Shown: positions 7,921 through 15,583 of the stretch, in pieces
How the letters are laid out: each line of letters begins with the position of its first letter
Numbering within the stretch: the first letter of the stretch is position 1
NCBI GenBank assembly: GCA_934486495.1
Contig: CAKSPW010000051.1
Location: 1-15,583, forward strand
DNA length: 15,583 bases
Direction: 5' to 3'
Source of the DNA: an uncultured Clostridia bacterium
GTDB lineage: Bacteria > Bacillota > Clostridia > UBA1381
The notes under the pieces: model-generated
The model's database searches: none
What the model saw: the letters and a program-made list of their open reading frames with translations, nothing else
What the model was told of the DNA's origin: nothing
Translations under genes and position numbers: made by a program

Positions 7921-9381
7921 ATGAAAATAATAAAAAAAATAATTTCTGTTTTAATTGTTTCGGTAATGACAATGACTGTGTTTTCGGGGTGTAAAAAACA
8001 GGAGGCAGGAATACCGACTTTAAATTGGTACCTGTTTTTTGCGGAACAAAATGATTTGCCGCTGGTTCAGGCGGAACTAAATAAAATAACCGAAAAAAAT
8101 CTCGGATGCAGAGTTAATATTGTAAGAATAGAAGAAGGAGATTATAACGAGAAGATTAAGCTTGGACTTGCCGGAGGAGAGGCTATTGATATTTGTCACA
8201 TGGCACCGAGATTTAATTTTTATTCACATTTGACAAGAGGAGCTTTCCTTGCGCTTGATGAGCTGATAGAGAAAAATGCTCCGGATATGTATGATATTAT
8301 GCCTGAAAGATTCTGGGATGCTCCACGTGTAGACGGTAAATTATATGGAATTCCGAACTATCAGATTGTGGGCAGAATGAATGGTTTTGTCTGCCTGAAG
8401 GAGTTGACGGAAAAATATAATTTTGATTTATCAAAGGTTGAAAAGCTCGAGGACATGGAGCCGTATTATAAGGCAGTAAAAGCCGGAGAAAGCTCAAATA
8501 TGCGCTGTTTCAACGGTGCTAATGGTGCGTACAGCTGGGGAATGAGCCATTTTATCGGTTTTGATGCAATCGGTTCGGAAAAATATCCCTGTGCGGTGAG
8601 AACAAACGATGATTCATTGACGGTTGTAAATCAATATGAAACAGAAGAATTTGAAAACTACTGCCGACTGATGAGAAAATGGTATAATAACGGCTATATT
8701 CCGAAATTGGGGTCTAATGACAGCAGCGCTGATTTGTTAAAGCAAGGCTTGGTTGCATCTAATCTTGATAACATTGCTCCCGGTTTTATTACAAAACTTG
8801 AGAAACAGCGTAATGGCAGAGCGGTGGATACAAAGGTTATTGACCCTCCGTTTGTTAATACGGCGAACATCATTGCTACAATGAACTGTGTTGTTGCAAC
8901 GACGAATTATCCCGAACTGTGTGTGAAATTTCTAAACATGGTAAATCATAATGTTGATAATGTTTATAATTTACTTTGCTACGGAATAGAAGGGAAACAC
9001 TATAATAAAATTAATGACAACAGGGTGGAAACTATTAAGGATTCCGGATATGAACCAAACAAGTCGTGGGAGTTTGGGAATAATTTCAACGCATATTTGA
9101 TTGAGGGGCAAGAGGATGATATTTGGGAACAGACAAAGCATATAAATGAGACGGCTGTTGTTTCAAAGCTGCTCGGATTTTCGCTTAATACAGAATCAAT
9201 CAAGGGTGAGATAGAGGCATGTAATGCGGTGATTGAGGAATATATGTATAATCTGACATCCGGGGCAATTGATATTGATACAAAGCTTCCGGAATTTCAG
9301 CGAAAACTGAAAGAAGCCGGCTCTGACAGAATCATTTCCGATGTTCAAAAACAAATTGATGATTGGGAAATAGCCCGGTAA
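7921..9381 (+). CDS. ABC transporter substrate-binding lipoprotein, DUF3502 type
   Basis: Extracellular sugar-binding component of the importer, 486 residues. The start at ATG 7921 gives a proper lipoprotein signal: MKIIKK, a hydrophobic stretch and the lipobox VFSGC with Cys24 as the lipid-attachment residue. A longer in-frame TTG start at 7876 is unlikely because the ribosome site lies inside it. The family 1 extracellular-binding fold is suggested by GLAGGEAIDICHMA and by DGKLYGIPNYQ. The C-terminal region carries DUF3502-like signatures: LLCYGIEGKHY, WEFGNNFNAYLIEG, KLLGFSLNTESIKGEI and a final LPEFQRKLKEAGSDRI. Such proteins typically accompany LplB/YtcP permeases, as here. The bound sugar is unknown; the neighbouring GH99-like and GH130 genes suggest a mannose-containing oligosaccharide. 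The next gene begins 135 bases downstream. Confidence 0.93.
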   Translation: MKIIKKIISVLIVSVMTMTVFSGCKKQEAGIPTLNWYLFFAEQNDLPLVQAELNKITEKNLGCRVNIVRIEEGDYNEKIKLGLAGGEAIDICHMAPRFNFYSHLTRGAFLALDELIEKNAPDMYDIMPERFWDAPRVDGKLYGIPNYQIVGRMNGFVCLKELTEKYNFDLSKVEKLEDMEPYYKAVKAGESSNMRCFNGANGAYSWGMSHFIGFDAIGSEKYPCAVRTNDDSLTVVNQYETEEFENYCRLMRKWYNNGYIPKLGSNDSSADLLKQGLVASNLDNIAPGFITKLEKQRNGRAVDTKVIDPPFVNTANIIATMNCVVATTNYPELCVKFLNMVNHNVDNVYNLLCYGIEGKHYNKINDNRVETIKDSGYEPNKSWEFGNNFNAYLIEGQEDDIWEQTKHINETAVVSKLLGFSLNTESIKGEIEACNAVIEEYMYNLTSGAIDIDTKLPEFQRKLKEAGSDRIISDVQKQIDDWEIAR

Positions 9382-9452
9382 TTTATTATTTATTGATATA
9401 CCCGCACATACGGCAAGGTTTGAAAATTGGATATAAATCATAGAATTGTTGC

Positions 9453-9480
9453 TTGAGACAGTAAATATCAAGATGATAAT
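9453..9480 (+). promoter_or_regulatory. Candidate SigA-type promoter before the large enzyme gene
   Basis: TTGAGA (9453-9458) and GATAAT (9475-9480) each match the -35 and -10 consensus at 5 of 6 positions, with a 16-base spacer. They lie in the 135-base gap after the binding-protein gene. Transcription would start near 9487, leaving a 5' leader of about 30 bases. In AT-rich DNA such matches arise by chance, so this is a candidate only. If real, it would let the large enzyme and the GH130 genes be expressed apart from the importer. Confidence 0.4.
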
Positions 9481-9516
9481 GACAGATATACAATGTTTTT
9501 GAAATGAGTTGTGAAG

Positions 9517-12500
9517 ATGAAAAAAATATTACCGTTAATTTTAATGATATGTTCGTTTTTTTGCGTATACTCTGAATTATTATTTAAAGTATATGCAAAT
9601 GCACCTGATTATGTATATGAAATATATGAGAAAATGCCGTTTTGTGCGGGAGAACTTGCGACGCTTTGTGTTTACGAAGATGAGAACTTGTTTTATGTTA
9701 CGGATGACTATATTTCTGAAAATGATATGTTTTATTGCGAAATATCCGGTGTTAAGCCGGGCAGCGTTTATAAATATAAGCTGACAGCGTCGGGTGGCGA
9801 TGAAATAAGCGATACATTTACGGTTGAATACGACAACGAAGCATATGCAATACTTGATGACAATTTTTTGACCACCTCACCGAAGCAGAATGATGGAATA
9901 AAGAATTATTCATGGGATGTTTACAGCGGAGGAGGCAGTGTTACAAATTATGATGAACAAAAACAAAGCCTTATTCCGCTTACATTGAATGATGTGTCGT
10001 CTGAGGATTTTGTTTCTGTATCGAAAGTTCTTGAAAAAACCGAAAAAACCAGAGTAGCTTTTGAATGCAGGCTTATGATATCCGATTTAAAAACAGAGGC
10101 TTCCGTTAACTTATGCTATGACGATATGAACAGTATTAAAATAGACATAAGGAATAATGAGTTATACTGCAATGAAACCTATGTTTGTCAAATAGATGTT
10201 TCCGTTGAATATGGAATTCGTATTGATGCTGATTTACTGACAAAACAAGCATACATTTTTGTAAACGGAAAGAGAACCGAATTTAGCGTTGAGTTTGGAA
10301 AGCTTAATATAATACATATATCAACAACGAACGGCGGAGTCGGAAAAATTCAAATAGCGCCTATAAAAATTACAAGAGGATATTATATTTGTGATAACGC
10401 TATTGGATTTGCACCGATGAGTATGTTGGATACGGATTCTCAATTCTGTGCAAAGGGCTATACAAATATAGCCCTTACAAGAACATTCGACTATGATAAA
10501 TATTGTTTTAATTTTGCAGCAGCACCGCATAATCCGATATACTTCAGCAAAAGCTTTAATGAAACATCTCAAAAAACGGTTTTCACATTCAGACTGTACA
10601 GTATTAAGAGTCTGCAAGAGGTGACGATAAGGTTCGGAGATTTTTGCTCGTATATATCAGATGGAGATTACTATATAAAACTTGCTGACGGAAACAGTAA
10701 AAAAATAAAATCCTTGAGAGAGGACTTTTGGCATTTAATTCGAATTACATACGATCCGAATAGTGGGTATGCCGATGTTCAAATTAACGGTAATGATATT
10801 GAAAAAAATGCTTTAGTATCTTCGGGAAACGGGAAAATATCTTCTGTTTCATTTGTAAGCGGCAGAAATAACGATATTTTTAAACTTGATGATATTTTGG
10901 TTTTTGAATATCCAACATATAGTGAATATCCGTCTGAGCCCAAAACTATCGAAAAATCCGATACAGATGTTATTATCGGAATGCAGGAATGTGATATTTG
11001 GCAAGAGGGGAGTCATTTTGGATGGGAATATCTTTCAAAATATAACAGACGTACTCCATATCTCGGATATTACGATGACAGCAATATAGAAGCAATTGAT
11101 TGGCAGATAAAGTATATGGTAGAGCATGGCGTTGATTTTATGTATAAATGCTGGTATCAATCTGTTGCCTCTGATTATGCAATTAATAAACCTCGAATAA
11201 GCGGATATGCTTTGGATGAGGGATTGTTTAATGCAAAGTATAAAGATAAAATCAAATTTGCTCTGCTGTGGGAAAATACAAGTCTTAACTCCGAGTATTC
11301 ATCACTTGAGGGATTTAAAAAGTATATTGTACCGTATTGGATGGAATATTATTTTACAAACCCGAATTATTTGGTGCTTGACAATAAAATTGTATTAGGG
11401 ATTTATCGCGGTGATAATCTTGAAAAAACATACGGAACGGAAGGCGCCAAAGAGGCTGTTGAATACTTGACCGAACAAGTAAAAACAATACCGGGGATTG
11501 ATGGATTATATCTTATTGCATCCGGGTTGACGTATAACAAATCTGTTCTTCAAAGCTTATCTGATGTTGGATTTGATGCGGTATGCCGATATTCAAAAAC
11601 TACATATTCAAACACTCCGGCAAGGTTTATCAATCAAACGATAAATGATTCAAATAATGAAATAATAAAATCTATACCAATAATTTCAATGGGGTTTGAC
11701 AGTCAGCCGTGGGGAGGTTCAAAAGGGGTTATTTTCACTCCTGATGCAGTCGGAGAGATATGTAAGTCGATAAAGGAAGCATTGTTTTCAAAAACTCAAT
11801 ATTTTAGTTCTATTGATAGATTGGTGATGCTTGATAATTGGAACGAATATGGAGAGGGACATTTTTTTATGCCTTCGGAATTGGCAGGGTTTGATTATCT
11901 TGAAGTTGTAGGAACGGTTTTCGGTCAGCCTGAGCATGTTGATGAGGTGCCGAATAATAAGGATAAGCTTGGTCACTTGTATAAAAAGAGTACAACCGGC
12001 AATGAAATTGTCAATTGGAGTGACAGTAAAACAATTTTTCTTAAAAGATACGATTTCGAGTCTTCGGAGGATTTTCCAAAGTCTTATTATGATATTAAAG
12101 AACTCAAAATAGAAAATGGCAGATTGAGCGGAAGGGCGAGAGGAAACGATCCTATGTTTTATTCCGAGGATAACCTGGGAATTGAATTGACGGGGAATGA
12201 ATTGATTCATATCAGATATAAAACAAATTCCGATAATTTAAAGACTGCTGTATATTTTACGACCGACGATGACAGTAAATTTACGCAAGATAAATGTATT
12301 ACATCAAATGTTTATGCAGAAGCAAACGATGTTACGGATGTTTATTTTGATTTGTCAGCAATGTCAAACGGTGATGCCGCAAATCCAAAATGGAGCGGAA
12401 AATTAAAACAATTACGCTTTGACCCGTTTGATAATACACCGGGTTGTTATTTTGAGTATGAAAGCATTGAAATATTAAGATATAGCGCTGTTGACCGGAA

Positions 12501-13497
12501 TTTGAGTAAATCAAATGCTGTTTTTGATGGATTTTACTGCAATAATAAAAAAATCAATTATCCCGTAAAAGAAGAAACGGATGCGGTGGCAAGGGTAACT
12601 TATTACAATAATAACTATAAGGCTGACTATGATGTATATATAGCCGAATATGATTTTAGCGGTCGGCTTGAAAATATTACTGCATCAAGTGACAATGTAC
12701 GGTTTGGAGAAGAAACAAGAGAGTATTCGGTTAAGCTTAAACCGAACAAAATATACAGAGCATTTGTTTGGAATAAAGAGTTAAAAGCTGTTCTTAATGT
12801 TTCAAATCAAAGGATGAAGAAAAGAGATGGAAATGTTAAAATATTATTCGTCGGAAATTCTATTACATTGCATCCGCCGGCAGAGGCACTTGGTTGGTAT
12901 GGAAATTGGGGAATGGCAGCTACTTCGGCGGAAAACGATTATGTTCATAAGCTGATGACTTATCTTGACGGTAAATATCAAAATGTGGAATATAAAATCG
13001 TTAACGGATGGGATTTTGAAAAGAATTTTTATGATTTATCAAGGGTTTCTAAAGAAAAATATAAAGAATATATTGATTATGATGCGGACATCATTATTTG
13101 TTCTCTTGGAGCAAATATTAATAATGCATCAAATGAGGATGATTCGGGATTTATAACTAATTATGAATTTAACGGAGAAAACTATAAGAACATCGTCAAT
13201 TATTTTAGCACTTATAATGATGCGAAAATAATAGCTTGTATTACTACGCTCACAAGAACAAATACAAAAGCTGAAATCCGCAAGTGCGCCGAAAATGAAT
13301 GTTGGGAGATTGTTGATTGGAGTGATTTGACTGATAAAAAGTATACAGCGGCATCTGATAAATCCTCACCGGTGTTTTCCGAAAATGTCAACAGTGGAGT
13401 TCTTGCTCATCCCGGGGACCTTGGTATGGCCGTGATGGCTCAAAGGCTTTGTGAACCGGTGGAAAGATTTATTGACGAAAGTTTGGATTTAAGATAA
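9517..13497 (+). CDS. Secreted multidomain enzyme: LamG-like modules, GH99/WbsX-like glycosidase domain, CBM-like module, SGNH esterase
   Basis: 1326 residues from ATG 9517; GTG 9511 is an alternative start two codons upstream, and no strong ribosome site precedes either. Signal peptide, cleavage near VYA (27). Then an FN3-like stretch (28-105, GVKPGSVYKYKLTA) and two beta-rich LamG-like modules (about 108-285 and 290-470). Residues about 480-800 match the GH99/WbsX-like family: GYYDDSNIEAIDWQIKYMVE, then CWYQS, LLWENT and DNWNEYGEG. NEYGEG (776-781) fits the GH99 NExxEG motif, so E777 and E780 are the likely catalytic acids. A CBM-like module (about 840-985) and an Ig-like module (about 995-1100) follow. 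The last 220 residues are an SGNH hydrolase: GNSIT (Ser1115), LGAN (Asn1200) and AHPGD (His1298), probably a carbohydrate deacetylase. Expected role: outside-cell cleavage and deacetylation of a glycan. GH99 enzymes are endo-acting on alpha-mannan, but the substrate here is inferred. Confidence 0.85.
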   Translation: MKKILPLILMICSFFCVYSELLFKVYANAPDYVYEIYEKMPFCAGELATLCVYEDENLFYVTDDYISENDMFYCEISGVKPGSVYKYKLTASGGDEISDTFTVEYDNEAYAILDDNFLTTSPKQNDGIKNYSWDVYSGGGSVTNYDEQKQSLIPLTLNDVSSEDFVSVSKVLEKTEKTRVAFECRLMISDLKTEASVNLCYDDMNSIKIDIRNNELYCNETYVCQIDVSVEYGIRIDADLLTKQAYIFVNGKRTEFSVEFGKLNIIHISTTNGGVGKIQIAPIKITRGYYICDNAIGFAPMSMLDTDSQFCAKGYTNIALTRTFDYDKYCFNFAAAPHNPIYFSKSFNETSQKTVFTFRLYSIKSLQEVTIRFGDFCSYISDGDYYIKLADGNSKKIKSLREDFWHLIRITYDPNSGYADVQINGNDIEKNALVSSGNGKISSVSFVSGRNNDIFKLDDILVFEYPTYSEYPSEPKTIEKSDTDVIIGMQECDIWQEGSHFGWEYLSKYNRRTPYLGYYDDSNIEAIDWQIKYMVEHGVDFMYKCWYQSVASDYAINKPRISGYALDEGLFNAKYKDKIKFALLWENTSLNSEYSSLEGFKKYIVPYWMEYYFTNPNYLVLDNKIVLGIYRGDNLEKTYGTEGAKEAVEYLTEQVKTIPGIDGLYLIASGLTYNKSVLQSLSDVGFDAVCRYSKTTYSNTPARFINQTINDSNNEIIKSIPIISMGFDSQPWGGSKGVIFTPDAVGEICKSIKEALFSKTQYFSSIDRLVMLDNWNEYGEGHFFMPSELAGFDYLEVVGTVFGQPEHVDEVPNNKDKLGHLYKKSTTGNEIVNWSDSKTIFLKRYDFESSEDFPKSYYDIKELKIENGRLSGRARGNDPMFYSEDNLGIELTGNELIHIRYKTNSDNLKTAVYFTTDDDSKFTQDKCITSNVYAEANDVTDVYFDLSAMSNGDAANPKWSGKLKQLRFDPFDNTPGCYFEYESIEILRYSAVDRNLSKSNAVFDGFYCNNKKINYPVKEETDAVARVTYYNNNYKADYDVYIAEYDFSGRLENITASSDNVRFGEETREYSVKLKPNKIYRAFVWNKELKAVLNVSNQRMKKRDGNVKILFVGNSITLHPPAEALGWYGNWGMAATSAENDYVHKLMTYLDGKYQNVEYKIVNGWDFEKNFYDLSRVSKEKYKEYIDYDADIIICSLGANINNASNEDDSGFITNYEFNGENYKNIVNYFSTYNDAKIIACITTLTRTNTKAEIRKCAENECWEIVDWSDLTDKKYTAASDKSSPVFSENVNSGVLAHPGDLGMAVMAQRLCEPVERFIDESLDLR
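10453..10476 (+). repeat. Perfect 10-base hairpin inside the large enzyme gene
   Basis: AAGGGCTATA (10453-10462) and its exact reverse complement TATAGCCCTT (10467-10476) are separated by a CAAA tetraloop, within the codons for KGYTNIALT. No T-run follows on the + strand; TTTGC follows on the - strand, which is too short for a typical terminator. It lies early in the gene, at the start of the second LamG-like module. It may be chance, or it may affect transcription or mRNA stability. Confidence 0.6.
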
Positions 13498-13515
13498 TGA
13501 GAGAAAGGATTTTTT

Positions 13516-14688
13516 ATGGAGTTTAAAAGAATTAAGGTAATTGAACCGGATAAGAACACCGGCTGGATGGATATGGCAACGCTTAATCCTGCTATTATTG
13601 AATACAAAGGGAAAATTCACATGCTGTTTAGGGTTAGGGGAGAACTTAATAATCCTCATCCTGAAACCATGATTTGTCCTATTTCACTCGGTCATGCATG
13701 GAGCAAAGACGGAGGCTATACGTGGGAGATAGATAAATCGCGTCCGTGCCTTGTTCCCGCATGTGAAACTGAACCGAATAAGCTTTATACGACGAATATC
13801 TATGGTGAAAAAGTTGTTAACTACGCAAATGGTACCATTGAAGATCCACGTCTTACAATAATTGACGGGAAATGCTATATGACGGTGGCATGCAGATTTA
13901 TTCCACTTCCTCAAATGTGGAAAAATCCGAATTTACGGTATTTCGTTGGGGAATGGGCAAAAAATAAAGAAAGCAATCCTTTCGGTAAGGTGGCAGATTT
14001 AAACTTGACAGTGTCGGTGCTTTATGAAGTTAATCTTGACGCACTTGAAAAGAACGATTATGATAATGCCTTTAGATATATAACGCATTTGACAAATCCG
14101 GAATACGGAGAAAACCGGGATGTTGTTTTATTTTCGGAGAGAATGATGATAGACGGAAAACTTTGTTACGTTATGATAGAAAGACCTGTTGAACCATATC
14201 TCAATCCGCAGCTCAGCGAAAAAAAACCGACTATGATTATATCGTATGCTGAAAAATTTGAAGACTTTGCTAAGCCTGACAACATTAAGACAGTTCTTGC
14301 GGCTCCGCAATTTTATTGGGAATCTGATAGAATAGGAGCAAGCGCTCCGCCACTTAAGATCAGCGATAAACATTGGATTTTGTCATATCACGGGAAACAA
14401 GATGATGAAAAGGGATACTCTCAAAATTTCATGTTGCTTGAAACTGTGGATAATTCGCTACCAATAATAAAGAATAGAAGTGCGGAGCCGATAATAAGAG
14501 TGGAAGAAGAATGGGAATTTCCAACTCATTTTAAAATTCCGTGTTTGTTTATTACAGGAATGATTAAGGTTGATGATGATATTCTTATGGCATACGGTGC
14601 GGCAGACGAGCGTGTGGGGGTCATGTTTGCTAAATATAAAGATATATTGGATTACTTGAATATAGAAACGGAGAAGACAGATGAATAA
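13516..14688 (+). CDS. GH130-family glycoside phosphorylase/hydrolase
   Basis: 390 residues, no signal peptide, so cytoplasmic. The start at ATG 13516 has AAAGGA (13504-13509) 6 bases upstream. It is a five-bladed beta-propeller enzyme of GH130, a family that phosphorolyses or hydrolyses beta-mannosides. Family signatures in order: LNPAIIEYKGKIHMLFRVR; IEDPRLT with Asp110 as the likely general acid; VVLFSERMMIDGKLCYVMIERP; WESDRIGASAPP, then SYHGK; and near the C-terminus FPTHFKIPCLF, then AYGAADERVG. It is longer and more divergent than the following gene but clearly paralogous (DPR, LF-x-x-K/R, RP, YHG and FPC/IPC blocks align). It sits 18 bases after the large enzyme gene and overlaps the next gene by 8 bases, so all three are probably one operon. 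Whether phosphate or water is the acceptor, and which linkage is cut, cannot be decided here. Confidence 0.88.
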   Translation: MEFKRIKVIEPDKNTGWMDMATLNPAIIEYKGKIHMLFRVRGELNNPHPETMICPISLGHAWSKDGGYTWEIDKSRPCLVPACETEPNKLYTTNIYGEKVVNYANGTIEDPRLTIIDGKCYMTVACRFIPLPQMWKNPNLRYFVGEWAKNKESNPFGKVADLNLTVSVLYEVNLDALEKNDYDNAFRYITHLTNPEYGENRDVVLFSERMMIDGKLCYVMIERPVEPYLNPQLSEKKPTMIISYAEKFEDFAKPDNIKTVLAAPQFYWESDRIGASAPPLKISDKHWILSYHGKQDDEKGYSQNFMLLETVDNSLPIIKNRSAEPIIRVEEEWEFPTHFKIPCLFITGMIKVDDDILMAYGAADERVGVMFAKYKDILDYLNIETEKTDE

Positions 14689-15583
14689 TAAAGTAATAAA
14701 CGGAATCAGTATAAAAAATATCCCATGGCAGGAAAAGCCAAATGGATATAGCGATCCTATTTGGAGATATTCAGGGAATCCGATTATAACAAATAAATCA
14801 AAAGAAGGTGCGGGATTAATATGTAACAGCGCAGTAGTCCCGTTTGAAGATGGCTTTGCAGCCGTTTTAAGATGCGATGATAAATCTATGGCAAGTAACA
14901 TTTATTTCGGAAGGAGTAAGGACGGTATTAATTTCGAAATAAATGATGAAGCTATCCCGACAAAAAGCTGTGTGGGAAACGGAGAACGACAGTTTGTATC
15001 GGCGTACGATCCGCGAATAACATACATTGACGGAAAATACTATGTAACATGGTGCAATTCATATCACGGCCCGACGATAGGGCTTGGATACACAACGGAT
15101 TTTTGTAATTTTACTCAGTTGGAAAATGCCTTTTTACCGTATAATAGAAATGGTGTATTGTTCCCAAGAAAAATCAACGGCAATTATGCAATGCTATCGC
15201 GACCGAGCGATAAGGGGCACACACCGTTTGGAGATATATTTTACAGCGAAAGCCCCGATATGCATTTTTGGGGGAATCATCGCTGGATGCTTGAGCCTCA
15301 AGGGGGTTGGTGTTGGAAAAAAACCGGGCCGGGACCCACACCGATTGAAACTGAAGAAGGATGGCTGATTATTTATCATGGGGTGTGTATGTCGTGTTCA
15401 GGTTTTATATACAGCATGAGTGCTGTTATAACCGATATAAATGAACCGTGGAGAGTTAAATACAGAGCTAAGGATTATGCAATGCGTCCGGAAGAAGCTT
15501 ATGAAGTTGCAGGGCATGTACCTAATGTTGTTTTTCCGTGTGCAAATATAGTTGATGCTGAAACAGGGAGAATTGCAATATAC
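14681..15583 (+). CDS. Second GH130-family enzyme, cut at the window end
   Basis: 301 codons are visible and no stop is reached. ATG 14681 lies inside the end of the preceding gene (8-base overlap) with GGAGAA (14670-14675) 5 bases upstream. There is no signal peptide, so it should be cytoplasmic. GH130 signatures: SGNPIIT near residue 31; AYDPRITYIDGKYYVTW with Asp110 as the likely general acid; NGVLFPRKINGNYAMLSRPS; PFGDIFYSESPDMHFWG; KKTGPGPTPIE; GWLIIYHGV; and VPNVVFPCANIVDAETGRI. Related proteins usually continue with a YGAAD-type motif, so perhaps 20-40 residues are missing. The RPS...GH stretch falls where mannoside phosphorylases bind phosphate, which leans towards phosphorolysis, but this is weak evidence. 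A likely partner of the preceding paralogue, with complementary specificity for mannoside chain length or acceptor. Confidence 0.9.
   Translation, partial: MNNKVINGISIKNIPWQEKPNGYSDPIWRYSGNPIITNKSKEGAGLICNSAVVPFEDGFAAVLRCDDKSMASNIYFGRSKDGINFEINDEAIPTKSCVGNGERQFVSAYDPRITYIDGKYYVTWCNSYHGPTIGLGYTTDFCNFTQLENAFLPYNRNGVLFPRKINGNYAMLSRPSDKGHTPFGDIFYSESPDMHFWGNHRWMLEPQGGWCWKKTGPGPTPIETEEGWLIIYHGVCMSCSGFIYSMSAVITDINEPWRVKYRAKDYAMRPEEAYEVAGHVPNVVFPCANIVDAETGRIAIY

Noticed and set aside
9382..9452. Terminator after the binding-protein gene
   Set aside because: Only 3-base pairings such as CCG/CGG are visible and there is no hairpin followed by a T-run.
10033..10050. Two tandem copies of GAAAAAACC
   Set aside because: They encode EKTEKT in frame; the repeat is short and explained by codon choice.
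11788..12210. 140-codon open frame on the - strand inside the large enzyme gene
   Set aside because: It is antisense to the conserved NEYGEG region and adjoining modules; its translation shows no domain and looks like a shadow of AT-rich coding sequence.
13381..13413. SGNH domain judged inactive because Asp is absent three residues before the catalytic His
   Set aside because: The GVLAHPGDLGM form, as I recall, is usual for the GNSIT-type SGNH subfamily, so the site is not clearly defective; a structural alignment would settle it.
14458..14901. 147-codon open frame on the - strand across the GH130 junction
   Set aside because: Both + strand frames here have clear GH130 motifs, start sites and overlap; the - strand frame has no ribosome site and shows no known family.
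15084..15368. 94-codon + strand frame within the second GH130 gene
   Set aside because: The overlapping frame from 14681 carries continuous GH130 motifs through this region, so this one is a shadow.
1..15583. Mobile element, CRISPR array, tRNA or rRNA
   Set aside because: No transposase or integrase motif, no regularly spaced repeats and no tRNA-like or rRNA-like stretch was seen by reading either strand.

Overview
The window is AT-rich DNA, and all nine protein genes lie on the + strand. It looks like part of a carbohydrate-utilisation locus from a Gram-positive member of the Clostridia. The evidence is S-layer homology (SLH) proteins, strong AGGAGG-type ribosome binding sites, a lipoprotein-type sugar-binding protein and LplB/YtcP-type permeases. 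A gut or rumen polysaccharide degrader with many SLH proteins would fit, but the species cannot be read from the sequence.

Layout. (1) 2-1093: C-terminal part of an SLH protein whose start lies outside the window. (2) 1090-3768: a secreted protein with an N-terminal SLH region and a long beta-rich repeat region, joined to the first gene by an ATGA overlap. (3) 3882-5978: a secreted protein with two concanavalin/LamG-like modules and an Ig-like C-terminal module. (4) 6070-9381: two CUT1-family ABC permeases and a DUF3502-type substrate-binding lipoprotein, without an ATPase gene. (5) 9517-13497: a 1326-residue secreted multidomain protein that fuses a GH99/WbsX-like glycosidase domain to a C-terminal SGNH esterase domain. 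(6) 13516-14688 and 14681-15583 (cut by the window end): two overlapping GH130-family genes.

Likely joint function (inference): the large secreted enzyme cuts and deacetylates a mannose-containing glycan outside the cell. The SLH and LamG-like proteins hold or bind glycan at the wall. The ABC importer takes up oligosaccharides using an ATPase encoded elsewhere, and the two cytoplasmic GH130 enzymes split mannosides by phosphorolysis or hydrolysis. GH99 with two GH130 enzymes suggests a mannan or N-glycan target, but no other mannan enzyme is visible to confirm it.

Regulatory structure: there are no intergenic gaps over 300 bases, and I saw no hairpin followed by a T-run. Hairpin-forming inverted repeats lie before the first permease (5992-6050), in the leader of the binding-protein gene (7889-7910) and inside the large enzyme gene (10453-10476). 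One plausible promoter lies before the large enzyme gene (9453-9480). I found no tRNA, rRNA, CRISPR array, insertion sequence or regulator gene.
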